Below the pieces are notes generated by a model. It was given only the letters and a program-made list of their open reading frames with translations. It searched no databases and was not told where the DNA came from. Of a stretch of 64,000 nucleotides of DNA, positions 1-8,527 are shown piece by piece (position 1 is the first letter of the stretch; each line of letters opens with the position of its first letter). Origin of the DNA: Alphaproteobacteria bacterium (GTDB lineage: Bacteria; Pseudomonadota; Alphaproteobacteria; Micropepsales; Micropepsaceae); assembly GCA_016125165.1 (NCBI GenBank), contig WGMH01000003.1, positions 558,001-622,000 of the forward strand. The letters run 5' to 3'. The translations under genes were made by a program, and so were the position numbers.

Positions 1-90
1 TTTGAGTGCAGCGTCCATGAGCGAAAGACCATCCGGCACATCAACTGTGCGCGCACTGTTGTCGTGGGCGATAAAGGTGACGTGAGGCAT
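1..90 (-). CDS. 2Fe-2S ferredoxin, N-terminal part
   Basis: Only the first 30 codons lie in the window and the frame runs off the left edge. The peptide begins MPHVTFIAHDNSARTV and continues DVPDGLSLMDAAL, the typical first two strands and helix of the adrenodoxin/putidaredoxin-type 2Fe-2S ferredoxins common in alphaproteobacteria (known family start: MPKVTFI..G, then D.P.G.SLMEAA). The cysteine ligands would lie outside the window, so the cluster cannot be confirmed. It would be a small cytoplasmic electron carrier. The start is the ATG at 88-90. It is transcribed away from ompW, so the 91-301 gap is a divergent promoter region. Confidence 0.7.
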   Translation of the reverse strand, partial: MPHVTFIAHDNSARTVDVPDGLSLMDAALK

Positions 91-230
91 GGCGCATCGA
101 ACCTGCAAAATTCCCAGTTTCGGAATTTAAGCGCGCCGGGCCGATGGATGTCTGATCTGCATCAAAAACCAAGACGATCGCGCGCAAACGGCATGCGGCA
201 TTTCGTCAAGCGCCGCGAATTGTTGCGAAT

Positions 231-244
231 TTGATCCGCGTCAA
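231..244 (+). promoter_or_regulatory. FNR/FixK-type box before ompW
   Basis: TTGAT-CCGC-GTCAA, a dyad matching the FNR/Anr/FixK consensus TTGAT-N4-ATCAA with one change in the right half. It is centred about 64 bases before the ompW ATG. A site centred at -41.5 would put the transcript start near 279 with a short leader. ompW of E. coli is known to be FNR-regulated, so the placement makes sense. Binding is inferred. Confidence 0.65.
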
Positions 245-301
245 GGATTGCGCGGCTTCGCACTTTTATCAAAGGGCGAAATCACGAAGGGGATATCACT
301 C

Positions 302-934
302 ATGCTTCGCAATCGTCTCATGCTTGCAGCCGCAGCCGTCGCGCTCGCGAGCGTGTTTTCCGTGCCGGCTCTTGCGGATGACGCCGCCGGCCAAAGCCCA
401 TGGCAGATTCGCGCACGCGCCATCTACGTTGTGCCCGATGAAAGCGCCAAGATCACTGTGATCGGTGGCGATGTCAGCGTCGATGACGCCGTTGTTCCGG
501 AAGTTGACGTTACCTACTTCCTCGACAACAACTGGAGTCTCGAACTGATCGCGGCGACGACGGAACACAACGTCAAGCACACGCCAACTGGCATTGATCT
601 TGGCAGCGTGTGGCTGCTGCCGCCGACGCTGACGGCACAATACCATTTCGATGTTGATGGGCCGATCCGCCCCTATGTCGGCGCGGGTATCAACTACACG
701 ATCTTTTACAACGTCGATGATCCGGCCGGCTTTGATATCAAATACGAAAACCGCTTCGGCTGGGCGCTGCAGGCGGGTGTGGATATCCCGTTTGGTGACC
801 AGGGCTACTTCTTCAATCTTGATGTGAAGAAGCTGTTCCTCTCGACCAATGTGAATATCAACTCCGGCTTCATCAAAGCCAGTGTCGATCTGAACCCTTG
901 GATTGTCGGAGCGGGCGTAGGCCTCCGCCTCTGA
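302..934 (+). CDS. ompW: OmpW family outer-membrane protein
   Basis: 210 aa. A signal peptide (MLRNRLMLAAAAVALASVF, cut near ALA-DD) is followed by the eight-stranded OmpW barrel pattern: SPWQIRARAIYVVP at the mature N-terminus, EVDVTYFLDNNWSLELIA, then LPPTLTAQYHF and RPYVGAGINYT. OmpW proteins form small hydrophobic channels in the outer membrane. The start at 302 is preferred over an upstream in-frame ATG at 248 because it opens directly onto the signal peptide and has an AAGGGG about 10 bases upstream. The gene stands alone between an FNR-type box and a strong terminator, which suggests low-oxygen control. Confidence 0.9.
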   Translation: MLRNRLMLAAAAVALASVFSVPALADDAAGQSPWQIRARAIYVVPDESAKITVIGGDVSVDDAVVPEVDVTYFLDNNWSLELIAATTEHNVKHTPTGIDLGSVWLLPPTLTAQYHFDVDGPIRPYVGAGINYTIFYNVDDPAGFDIKYENRFGWALQAGVDIPFGDQGYFFNLDVKKLFLSTNVNINSGFIKASVDLNPWIVGAGVGLRL

Positions 935-970
935 CAAGCTGACGCGGCGAATCCCGAGCCGCCGCGTCTC

Positions 971-1031
971 CGCCTCGCTCGCCTGGCCGCCATCCCTTCC
1001 CTGGCGCGGTCAGGCAGCGAGGCACTTTTTT
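971..1031 (+). terminator. Rho-independent terminator of ompW
   Basis: A long two-part stem: CGCCTCGCT (971-979) pairs with AGCGAGGC (1016-1023), and inside it GCCTGGCCGC (981-990) pairs with GCGGTCAGGC (1006-1015). A run of six T follows at 1026-1031. It lies between the convergent ompW and hemN stops and reads as a terminator on the plus strand. A smaller GACGCGGCG/CGCCGCGTC hairpin (941-968) precedes it. Confidence 0.85.
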
Positions 1032-1040
1032 GGATTTTTG

Positions 1041-2381
1041 TTAGACCGCTACGGAGTGAACGGCTTCGCCACGCGCCAGATAGGTGTCGAAAAGCGAGCC
1101 AATGGCGCGCGCATAGGCGCGGTCTGTGACGCGGACTATGCTGCCGTCCAAGATCACATAGCCTTCATCCGCCAATATCTTGAGGTCGGCCAGCTCGCTT
1201 GCGAAATCGCCTTGCTTGAAGCCGTACTGCTTTGCGATGGCGTCCAGATCAACCCGCAGATCACACATGATGCGCTCAATGATCGCGCGCCGCGCCTTGT
1301 CATCGGCCGTCACGGCGACGCCACGCATCACGGTCAACTCACCGGTCAATGTGGCTTCGCGATATTTGCGCGGATCAGGTTCGTTCTGGACGTAACCCTG
1401 CGGCAGCTTTCCGATTGCCGACGCACCAAATGCCACGATCGCAGGCGCGTCATCGGTGGTGTATCCTTGGAAATTGCGGGCCAGACTGCCCTCGCGCTGC
1501 GCGGCAGCCAGACTGTCTTGCGGCAATGCAAAGTGATCGATGCCAATGGGCACATAGCCGGCAGCGGATAGTACCTGACGTGCAAGTTCGAACTGCTCCA
1601 CCCGCTCCGCCGCGCGCGGAAGTGTGCCCTCGTCGATCAGACGCTGATGTGCCTTGAAATGCGGAACATGGGCGTAACCGAAGATCGCAAACCGGCCGGG
1701 CCGGAAGGTGAGCGACTTCTCGATCGTTTCCTTGAGCCCGGCATCCGTCTGGTGCGGAAGTCCATAGATCAGATCGATATTCAGATCTCTTATGCCAGCG
1801 GCACGAAGACGATCTATCGCATCCTTTGTGCATTCGTATGTTTGAATGCGATTAATGGCCTTTTGAACATCGGTTGCGAAATCCTGCACGCCGATGCTGG
1901 CGCGATTGACGCCCAGACGCGCCAAAGCCGCTATGGTTTCATCCTTGAGGCCCCGCGGATCGATCTCGATGGCGATCTCAGCATCTGACGCAATAGCGAA
2001 ATGCCGATGCAACAGCGCGGACAGCCGGTCGATATCCTCAGGCGAAAGAATGGTCGGAGAGCCGCCACCGAAATGAATGTGCGTGACGAGACGGCCATCG
2101 CCGAGAACATCCGCGACCGTTTCAATCTCACGGACCAGCGCATCCATGTAGGCTGACACGGGTGAGTAGGTATTCACCACCTTAGTATGGCAACCGCAGA
2201 ACCAGCAGAGCGTATCACAAAAGGGCACATGCAAATAAAGCGACAGCGGCATATCGCACGGTATCTCCGCCAGCCAGCCACGATAGATTGCAGCGTTTAT
2301 GCCTGCATGAAAATGTGGAGCCGTCGGATAGCTGGTGTAGCGCGGCAGCCGCGCATCGGGGCTCAGAAGCGCCGGATTCAT
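1041..2381 (-). CDS. hemN: Oxygen-independent coproporphyrinogen III oxidase
   Basis: 446 aa radical-SAM enzyme that decarboxylates coproporphyrinogen III to protoporphyrinogen IX without O2, supplying heme when oxygen is low. The SAM 4Fe-4S motif CDTLCWFC sits near residue 55 after YLHVPF, with the following CGCHTK and the GGGSPT segment typical of HemN. The N-terminal RYTSYPTAPHF is the signature of true HemN rather than HemW. The length matches the family (about 450 aa). The ATG overlaps the ccoS stop (ATGA), so it is the last gene of the cco operon and gives the oxidase operon its own low-oxygen heme route. Confidence 0.95.
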   Translation of the reverse strand: MNPALLSPDARLPRYTSYPTAPHFHAGINAAIYRGWLAEIPCDMPLSLYLHVPFCDTLCWFCGCHTKVVNTYSPVSAYMDALVREIETVADVLGDGRLVTHIHFGGGSPTILSPEDIDRLSALLHRHFAIASDAEIAIEIDPRGLKDETIAALARLGVNRASIGVQDFATDVQKAINRIQTYECTKDAIDRLRAAGIRDLNIDLIYGLPHQTDAGLKETIEKSLTFRPGRFAIFGYAHVPHFKAHQRLIDEGTLPRAAERVEQFELARQVLSAAGYVPIGIDHFALPQDSLAAAQREGSLARNFQGYTTDDAPAIVAFGASAIGKLPQGYVQNEPDPRKYREATLTGELTVMRGVAVTADDKARRAIIERIMCDLRVDLDAIAKQYGFKQGDFASELADLKILADEGYVILDGSIVRVTDRAYARAIGSLFDTYLARGEAVHSVAV

Positions 2382-2527
2382 TTGTCGTCCTCATCTTCCA
2401 GCAGGATGCGAGCAGCGGCGCCTTCCATATCTTCATACTGGCCGGACGATAGCGACCAGAAAAATGCCCCAAGGCCTACAAGGCCAAGAACAAGTGCCGC
2501 CGGAATGAGGAATATCAACGCCGACAT
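2378..2527 (-). CDS. ccoS: cbb3 oxidase maturation protein CcoS
   Basis: A 49 aa single-span membrane protein: MSALIFLIPAALVLGLVGLG, then AFFWSLSSGQYEDMEGAAARILLEDEDDK. The transmembrane helix followed by F-W-x3-SGQYDD-type residues is the CcoS/FixS signature. CcoS is needed to insert heme and copper into the cbb3 oxidase. The ATG overlaps the ccoI stop by one base (TGATG) and its TGA overlaps the hemN ATG, which confirms the frame despite the small size. Confidence 0.92.
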   Translation of the reverse strand: MSALIFLIPAALVLGLVGLGAFFWSLSSGQYEDMEGAAARILLEDEDDK

Positions 2528-4734
2528 CAACCCTCTCCGTGCACGCGGATACGCATAGCATTGGCCGTGACGAAGAGTGACGATGAGGCCATGGCGATTG
2601 CCGCGATCAGGGGGGTTACAAGCCCGAGCGCCGCAAGTGGCACGGCCACAAGGTTATAGGCGACAGCGAGCGCGAAGTTTTCCAGCATGCGGCGGCGCGC
2701 CGTTCGCGCCACATCAACGGCTTCCGCAATAGGTGCAAGCTGCTCACCCTGCAGGACCATATCGGCGGCGGCCTGGGTGGCGTCGACCGCAGTTCCGGGC
2801 GAGATTGAGACATGCGCGAGCGAAAGCGCGGCAGCGTCGTTCAAACCATCGCCGACCATCAGCACCTTTTTGCCCTGTCCGCGCAGCAGCTCAAGGCGCG
2901 CCGTCTTGCCGACAGGATCGATGGCGCCCTGCCAGCGCGAGATGCCTGCTTCCGCCGCGATACGCGCCACGACCGCCGGTCTGTCACCCGACAGCAATTC
3001 GGAGGGAAGTCCGCGGGCCGTGAGTGCCTCGATGGTTTGCATGACATCGGACCGCAACGGATCATCAAAGGCGAAGCGAACAGGTGCCGCATCGCCTCGG
3101 CGATACCAAAGTTCGCTGGCGTCATCGCCGGCTTCGAGAGCACCGACGAAGCCCGCTTTGCCGAGGCGAGCCGTCACGCCCTCCTCCTCGGCCTCCATAC
3201 CTTCCCCACTCACTTCGCGCGCTGAGGTGGCAACAGGACCCATGCCCGCGGCATGCGCCAACGCGCGAGCAAGGGGATGACGGCTGGCCCGCGCCAGACG
3301 CGCAGCAGCTTCCAGTGTCGCAGCAGGAACTTCAGCCGCGCCAATCAGTTCGGGATGACCGAGCGTGACAGTTCCGGTCTTGTCAAAAACGGCCGTATCG
3401 GCCTCGGCCAGACGCTCCAGCGCGTCGCCGGACTTCACGAGAATGCCCCGCTTGAAAAGAAGGCCCGTTGCCCGCACCTGCACGGCGGGCACTGCAAGGC
3501 CCAATGCGCATGGACAAGTTACAATGAGCAGCGCGATGGCATATTGCAGCGCGGTCGCGAAACCCGCGCCAAACAGCATCCAAACGACGAAAACCGTGAG
3601 CGCAGTGCCGTGAACAACAGGCACATAGATGGATGCGGCGCGATCGGCCAGACGCACATACCGGTTACGGTTTTGCTGGCCGGCTTCAACAAGCCGCGAA
3701 ATCTCGGCCACCAGCGAGTTGCCGACGTGCGTCGTGGCCTTCACGATCAATGGCGAGCCAATGACAATACTTCCGGCGCGCAGCACATCGCCCATACCCA
3801 CCGAAACCGGGCGGCTTTCTCCCGTGACCAGCGAGATATCCGCCTCGCTTTCGCCCTTCACGATGAGGCCATCGACGGCAACACGCTCACCTGTTGCCAC
3901 CAGCAGGTGATCTCCGGCCGCCACATCGCGCGCGGCAACAGATTGCGGATGCCCTTCACTATCGAGCCGGCGCACGCTCACGGCCTGCATTGCCGCCAAT
4001 TCGCGCGCGGCGCCTAGCGCCTTGCGGCGCATCAGAAAATCGAGATAGCGACCGATCAACAACAGGAATGGCAACATGACCGCTGCATCGAAATAGGCCT
4101 GTTCGCCATGTCGCATGGTTTGAAACACCGACAATCCCAGCGCCAGCAGTATGGCGAGGGTGATCGGGACATCCATGTTGGCGCGCCCTGCCATCAGGCT
4201 GCGGCGCGCGGAATAGAAAAAGGGCCGTCCCGCGTAAATGGCCGCGGGAATTGCGATAAGACCAGAGATCCAGTGGAACAATGTTCGTGTGGCGTCACCC
4301 ATGCTGCCGCCGAGACCAGACCAGATCGATACCGAGAGGAGCATGACGTTCGCGGCGGCAAAGCCCGCCACAGCCATGCACCTTAGCAGCATTCGCCCTT
4401 CGGCCTCTTCATTGTCCACGAATGCGCGCGGATCGTAGGCGCGCGCGCCAAAACCCTGTGACTGCACACACGCAAGAATGGAGGGCGCCGTGACTTTGCC
4501 TTCACGCCACGAAACAACGAGCTTGCCATTTGACAGGTTGAGGCGCGCGTCGCTCACGCCCTCCAGTTTCCGAAGTCCGCCCTCGATCTTGGCGATGCAA
4601 TTGGCACAACGTGCGCCGGTGACCAAAAGCTCGATGCTGGCCTGACCCTTACCATCCCGACGGATAAAGGGTTCCGGATCATTTTGGGAGTCCGCGATGT
4701 AGCCGCGCGGATCAGGAAGCTTCAACGCAACCAT
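2527..4734 (-). CDS. ccoI: Copper-transporting P1B-type ATPase CcoI/FixI
   Basis: 735 aa P-type ATPase that delivers copper for the cbb3 active site. It has an N-terminal heavy-metal domain with CANC, followed by transmembrane helices, the actuator TGES, the transmembrane metal site CPCALGLAVP, the phosphorylation site DKTGT, the HP motif (RHPLARAL) and the nucleotide hinge GDGLNDAAAL. The heavy-metal loop is GARCANC rather than the usual GMTCxxC. I chose the ATG at 4732-4734 because it overlaps the ccoH end by only 13 bases; the open frame extends to 4791. It sits in the standard ccoGHIS order. Confidence 0.95.
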   Translation of the reverse strand: MVALKLPDPRGYIADSQNDPEPFIRRDGKGQASIELLVTGARCANCIAKIEGGLRKLEGVSDARLNLSNGKLVVSWREGKVTAPSILACVQSQGFGARAYDPRAFVDNEEAEGRMLLRCMAVAGFAAANVMLLSVSIWSGLGGSMGDATRTLFHWISGLIAIPAAIYAGRPFFYSARRSLMAGRANMDVPITLAILLALGLSVFQTMRHGEQAYFDAAVMLPFLLLIGRYLDFLMRRKALGAARELAAMQAVSVRRLDSEGHPQSVAARDVAAGDHLLVATGERVAVDGLIVKGESEADISLVTGESRPVSVGMGDVLRAGSIVIGSPLIVKATTHVGNSLVAEISRLVEAGQQNRNRYVRLADRAASIYVPVVHGTALTVFVVWMLFGAGFATALQYAIALLIVTCPCALGLAVPAVQVRATGLLFKRGILVKSGDALERLAEADTAVFDKTGTVTLGHPELIGAAEVPAATLEAAARLARASRHPLARALAHAAGMGPVATSAREVSGEGMEAEEEGVTARLGKAGFVGALEAGDDASELWYRRGDAAPVRFAFDDPLRSDVMQTIEALTARGLPSELLSGDRPAVVARIAAEAGISRWQGAIDPVGKTARLELLRGQGKKVLMVGDGLNDAAALSLAHVSISPGTAVDATQAAADMVLQGEQLAPIAEAVDVARTARRRMLENFALAVAYNLVAVPLAALGLVTPLIAAIAMASSSLFVTANAMRIRVHGEG

Positions 4735-5198
4735 AGCCGCCGCGTTGCCTCGAACGGATCTCCACTCGCCGACGCAATATGCGCTTCCCATGCGCCGGAC
4801 GTGAGCCCCTTCGTTTCAGCGACATATCGACCAGAGCCCTCATCTGCAAAAGTGAGCGCATGATCGCGAGCCGAGTTGGTCGGATGACGCAATTCCCCAG
4901 TGAGTTTGAGGCCTGACAGAGGGCGACCGGCGCGATCCGCAACCGAGACGACGACTTCAGCAGCCCCGGTCGGCGCACGCACAACGTCCAGCGATGCGCG
5001 CCAGCCAAGGCCCGCCTGCTCAGCATGGCGCGCTAGCGTCTGGTTGAATTCCAAGCCCTGAAGGTAGGGATGTTGATCCTCGCCGCCGCTGAACGTTTTG
5101 AGCGCCTCAGTGACAAAATACCCATTCACGGCAAAAACCACGCCGAATGACGCGAGCAGTGTGACGAGCGTCTTGCGGCCCGTCCATGTTCCGATCAT
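4722..5198 (-). CDS. ccoH: cbb3 oxidase assembly protein CcoH/FixH
   Basis: 158 aa. One N-terminal membrane helix (TLVTLLASFGVVFAVNGYFV) is followed by a periplasmic FixH domain containing GLEFNQTLARHAEQ..LGW and a beta-rich C-terminal part. FixH/CcoH proteins interact with the assembling cbb3 complex and CcoI. The ATG lies four bases inside the ccoG end (ATGA), so the pair is translationally coupled. The N-V-N-G-Y-F..AL segment after the helix is typical of the family. Confidence 0.9.
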   Translation of the reverse strand: MIGTWTGRKTLVTLLASFGVVFAVNGYFVTEALKTFSGGEDQHPYLQGLEFNQTLARHAEQAGLGWRASLDVVRAPTGAAEVVVSVADRAGRPLSGLKLTGELRHPTNSARDHALTFADEGSGRYVAETKGLTSGAWEAHIASASGDPFEATRRLWLR

Positions 5199-6706
5199 TG
5201 CCCGCCTCCAGGAATGAACATTGAACGCGTCTCGACCTTTTCACCCGATGCCGGGTCCTTCAATGTGAAGGTAAATTCGCGGCGCTCCTTCGGCAAGTCA
5301 GCAGGTTCGATTGCGATAAGCGCGCGCAGCGAGCGTACCTTGTCCGCAGGCACAAGAATGTTGATGTCACCCTTGGTATCGTGCTCGCCGATGACATTGA
5401 ACGAAGTGACTTTCAGTCCGTCGATCGTGAGCTCCAGAGACCTCGGATGACCGGAATGATTGAGCAACTTTATCGTATATCCATTGCGCACGGAACCATC
5501 CGAGAGGCGCACATAGTTCGGATTGCGGTCACGCAGCACATCAAGGCCAATTGTGTGCCGCGTCATAAAGGCGAAAAGCATGATCGCCGCAACAACCGCC
5601 GTAACGCCACCGTAAAGAATCGTACGTGCACGTACAAATTGGAACCGTGGCTTTTCGCCGGCCTTCCGACGCTGGATGTTTACATCGGTATCGTAAGCGA
5701 TGAGGCCATGGGCAAGGCCGACTTTGTCCATAACTTCGTCGCAGGCATCGATGCAGAGGGCGCAGTTTATGCATTCAAGCTGCGCGCCATCGCGGATATC
5801 GATACCCATCGGACAGGCGGCGACACACTGATTGCAATCAATGCAAGCACCGCGTCCTTCCCACGATTGCCCCTTCTTATGGAAGCCGCGCGGTTCTCCA
5901 CGATCACTCCTATAAGTCACCGAAAGCGCCTCAGCGTCGGTCATCGCCGCCTGAATACGTGGCCAAGGACACATATAGATGCAAACCTGTTCGCGCATGA
6001 GCCCGCCGAGCGAATAGGTCGTGAAGGTGAAGATGCCAATGAATGCATAGGCGGTCAGCGCGGCTTCACCCGTGAACAGTTGCCGAGCAAGCGTGGGGGC
6101 GTCGGCGAAATAGAAAATCCAGGCCCCACCCGTGAGAACCGAGATGACAAGCCAGGCACTGTGTTTGGATACGCGTTTTGCAATCTTGCCTGCAGTCCAT
6201 GGTTCCTTGTCCAGACGAATGCGTGCGCTGCGATCCCCTTCGATCATGCGCTCGACGTAGATGAACAGGTCGGTCCAGACCGTTTGCGGGCAGGCATAGC
6301 CGCACCAGATGCGCCCAAAAAGCGCGCTGGCGAGAAAGATGCTGAGCGCCGCCAATATGAGAAGCCCGGTAATGTAATAGACTTCCTGCGGCCACAACTC
6401 GATGAAGAAGAAATAGAATCGCTCGTGCGCCAGATCGACAAGCACAGCTTGACTGGGCGCACCGGGACCACGATCCCACCGAATCCAGGGCGTGAAGTAG
6501 TAGATGCTGAGGGTGATGGCCATCACCGCCCATTTCAGCTTGCGGTAGAAGCCATGCACCAGCTTGGGATAGATCGGAACACGCGCCTTGTAGAACGCCT
6601 GCTTGGCGGAGCGGTTGATGGCCTCGGCATCGGAACGCACAACACCGTTCGCGGCCTCGTCCATGGCCGCAGCAATGGTTGCATTCAATTTGGTATGCGC
6701 GTTCAC
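5195..6706 (-). CDS. ccoG: Polyferredoxin CcoG/FixG
   Basis: 503 aa membrane iron-sulfur protein, known as a cupric reductase feeding Cu(I) to cbb3 assembly. N-terminal transmembrane helices include the CGYACPQTVW segment. Two 4Fe-4S motifs follow in the cytoplasmic part: CIDCNQCVAACPMGIDIRDG and CINCALCIDACDEVM. A C-terminal Ig-like periplasmic domain carries LRDRNPNYVRLSDG. The start is a GTG at 6704-6706 (MNAHTKLN), 45 bases after ccoP. Length and order match known ccoG genes. Confidence 0.95.
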   Translation of the reverse strand: MNAHTKLNATIAAAMDEAANGVVRSDAEAINRSAKQAFYKARVPIYPKLVHGFYRKLKWAVMAITLSIYYFTPWIRWDRGPGAPSQAVLVDLAHERFYFFFIELWPQEVYYITGLLILAALSIFLASALFGRIWCGYACPQTVWTDLFIYVERMIEGDRSARIRLDKEPWTAGKIAKRVSKHSAWLVISVLTGGAWIFYFADAPTLARQLFTGEAALTAYAFIGIFTFTTYSLGGLMREQVCIYMCPWPRIQAAMTDAEALSVTYRSDRGEPRGFHKKGQSWEGRGACIDCNQCVAACPMGIDIRDGAQLECINCALCIDACDEVMDKVGLAHGLIAYDTDVNIQRRKAGEKPRFQFVRARTILYGGVTAVVAAIMLFAFMTRHTIGLDVLRDRNPNYVRLSDGSVRNGYTIKLLNHSGHPRSLELTIDGLKVTSFNVIGEHDTKGDINILVPADKVRSLRALIAIEPADLPKERREFTFTLKDPASGEKVETRSMFIPGGGQ

Positions 6707-6751
6707 GATGCCTACTCTACTCGGTTTGACCAGCGGCCGGGATACGCGAAA

Positions 6752-7624
6752 CTACTCACCCCCGCCGAGGCTGTGCACGTAGATGGCCAGGGATTTGATG
6801 GTTTCGGGGCTCAGGCGCCCCTGCCAGGTGGGCATGACGCCGCCACGGCCGAGATAAATCTGCGTCGAGATTTCCTGAGGTGAGCCGCCATAGAGCCAAT
6901 CAGCGTCCGTGAGATTTGGCGCGCCGAACTCACGGTTGCCCTTGCCGTCTTCGCCATGGCAGGCGGCGCAATTATCGGAAAAGAGCTGCCGGGCACGCTT
7001 GACCGCTGCTGCGTTGGCCGGACGGTGCGACAGCGCCACAACATATTCCGTCAGGTCACGAATCTGCGCCGGCTTGAGAATGCCGTCTTTGCCGAAGGCC
7101 GGCATCTGCGATTGCCGCGTTTCCGCCGACGTGGAGCGCACGCCCACGGTGATCGTATGTTGGATATCGGCCAGCTTGCCACCCCAGAGCCATACGTCGT
7201 CGTTCAGGTTGGGATAACCCTTCGAGCCCTGCGCGCCGGAGCCATGACACGGCGCACAATTGTCACCAAACGCAGCCTTGCCTTCCGCGAGCGCAAACTG
7301 CAGCAAGTCCGGATTGGATTGGATGTGATCCATCGACGCGCTGGCCAGCTTGGATTCACTGGCATGGCGTGCGGACTTCAGCGCCGCGATATCGTTGGCA
7401 ACATTTACGCGCTGCGAATGATTCAGCATGCCATGCGTGTAGCCATTGATCATGGGCCACGCAGGCATAACCACCCAATACCCGATGGACCAGACTATGC
7501 AGGCATAAAATATCCCCAGCCACCAGCGCGGAAGCGGAGTGTTCAGTTCCTTGATGCCGTCCCATTCATGGCCGGTCGTTTCGGTACCGGAGTGTGAGTC
7601 AACTTCCTTGTTGTGATCGGTCAT
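6752..7624 (-). CDS. ccoP: cbb3 cytochrome c oxidase subunit III (diheme)
   Basis: 290 aa. A cytoplasmic N-terminus (HEWDGIKELNTPLPRWW) leads into one membrane helix and a periplasmic part with two c-type heme sites, CAPCH and CAACH, each followed by a methionine ligand region (QMPAFG and VMPTW). CcoP passes electrons to the CcoO and CcoN hemes. The ATG at 7622-7624 overlaps the ccoQ stop as TGATG, so an upstream in-frame GTG at 7627 is not needed. Confidence 0.96.
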   Translation of the reverse strand: MTDHNKEVDSHSGTETTGHEWDGIKELNTPLPRWWLGIFYACIVWSIGYWVVMPAWPMINGYTHGMLNHSQRVNVANDIAALKSARHASESKLASASMDHIQSNPDLLQFALAEGKAAFGDNCAPCHGSGAQGSKGYPNLNDDVWLWGGKLADIQHTITVGVRSTSAETRQSQMPAFGKDGILKPAQIRDLTEYVVALSHRPANAAAVKRARQLFSDNCAACHGEDGKGNREFGAPNLTDADWLYGGSPQEISTQIYLGRGGVMPTWQGRLSPETIKSLAIYVHSLGGGE

Positions 7625-7791
7625 CACACGCTCTCATCGTCATGCAGGGGGATGGAGGCGGCTCGATCAAAGCGCGCCTTGTTTGATGGCCACAGCGCAT
7701 ATGCCAGCACGGCCAGGAACATGACGACGAAGTACACCATGCCCCAGCTATGGGCGAAGCCCGCAACCTGCTCGTAAGTCAGCCCTTCCAT
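7624..7791 (-). CDS. ccoQ: cbb3 oxidase small subunit CcoQ/FixQ
   Basis: A 55 aa membrane peptide beginning MEGLTYEQVAGFAHSWG with one helix (MVYFVVMFLAVLAYALW) and the family-typical P-SNKARFD-AA tail. CcoQ stabilises the assembled cbb3 complex. The ATG follows the ccoO TAG by three bases and has AAGAGGT upstream. The stop overlaps the ccoP ATG by one base. Position between ccoO and ccoP is diagnostic. Confidence 0.93.
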   Translation of the reverse strand: MEGLTYEQVAGFAHSWGMVYFVVMFLAVLAYALWPSNKARFDRAASIPLHDDESV

Positions 7792-7794
7792 GGC

Positions 7795-8526
7795 CTACCT
7801 CTTATTTTCCGGCGCATCGGCCTGATAGGTGGAGAAGTCCACCAATGTGCCGAGCATCTGCAGATAGGCGATCAGCGCATCGGCCTCGCTAATCATGGCC
7901 GGGTTGCCGTCAAAGTCGCGCACCTGAGCTTTGGGATAACGTTTGGTTACATCCGCGGCGCCATCACTGTCGGGATTGACCTGAGCTTCCAGATCTTTAG
8001 CGGCGTTGGCGATATCTTCATCCGTATACGGAACGCCAACCGTCCGGTTCGCCTTCAACTGATCAGCAATATCGCGATAGTCGAGTGGCGTATTGGTGAG
8101 GAAAGCATAGGGCGGCATGACCGATTCCGGGACCACCGAACGAGGATCCGCGAGATGGTCGCGCTGCCATTCGTCAGAATACTTTCCGCCAATACGCGCA
8201 AGATCAGGCCCCGTGCGCTTGGAACCCCACTGGAACGGATGATCGTACATGCTTTCCGCAGCGAGGCTGTAATGGCCATAACGTTCGACCTCGTCACGCA
8301 GCGGACGGATCATCTGACTGTGGCAAAGATAGCATCCCTCGCGGATGTAGATTTTGCGCCCTTCCAGTTCCAGCGGCGAATAGGGCCGCATACCGTGCAC
8401 CTTTTCGATGGTGCTTTCGATGTAGAAGAGCGGGGCTATCTCCACGAGGCCGCCAATGGCGACGACCACCAGGATGCCGACGAGCAGGAGAAGCGAGTTG
8501 CGTTCAAGGATTCCGTGACTGAACAT
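7795..8526 (-). CDS. ccoO: cbb3 cytochrome c oxidase subunit II (monoheme)
   Basis: 243 aa monoheme cytochrome c. An N-terminal anchor helix ([19 protein letters not shown]) is followed by the periplasmic domain with heme site CYLCH in [18 protein letters not shown], the FixO signature. [19 protein letters not shown] and [16 protein letters not shown] supply the conserved surrounding blocks and Met ligand. The start [10 protein letters not shown] lies one base after the ccoN stop (TGA-A-ATG), so the two are coupled. The open frame continues 18 bases further upstream, but that would overlap ccoN. Confidence 0.96.
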   Translation of the reverse strand: MFSHGILERNSLLLLVGILVVVAIGGLVEIAPLFYIESTIEKVHGMRPYSPLELEGRKIYIREGCYLCHSQMIRPLRDEVERYGHYSLAAESMYDHPFQWGSKRTGPDLARIGGKYSDEWQRDHLADPRSVVPESVMPPYAFLTNTPLDYRDIADQLKANRTVGVPYTDEDIANAAKDLEAQVNPDSDGAADVTKRYPKAQVRDFDGNPAMISEADALIAYLQMLGTLVDFSTYQADAPENKR

Positions 8527-8527
8527 T

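Noticed and set aside
5381..6883. Plus-strand open frame of 500 aa over ccoG and ccoP
   Set aside because: Antisense to well-conserved cco genes, with random-looking composition and no known motifs.
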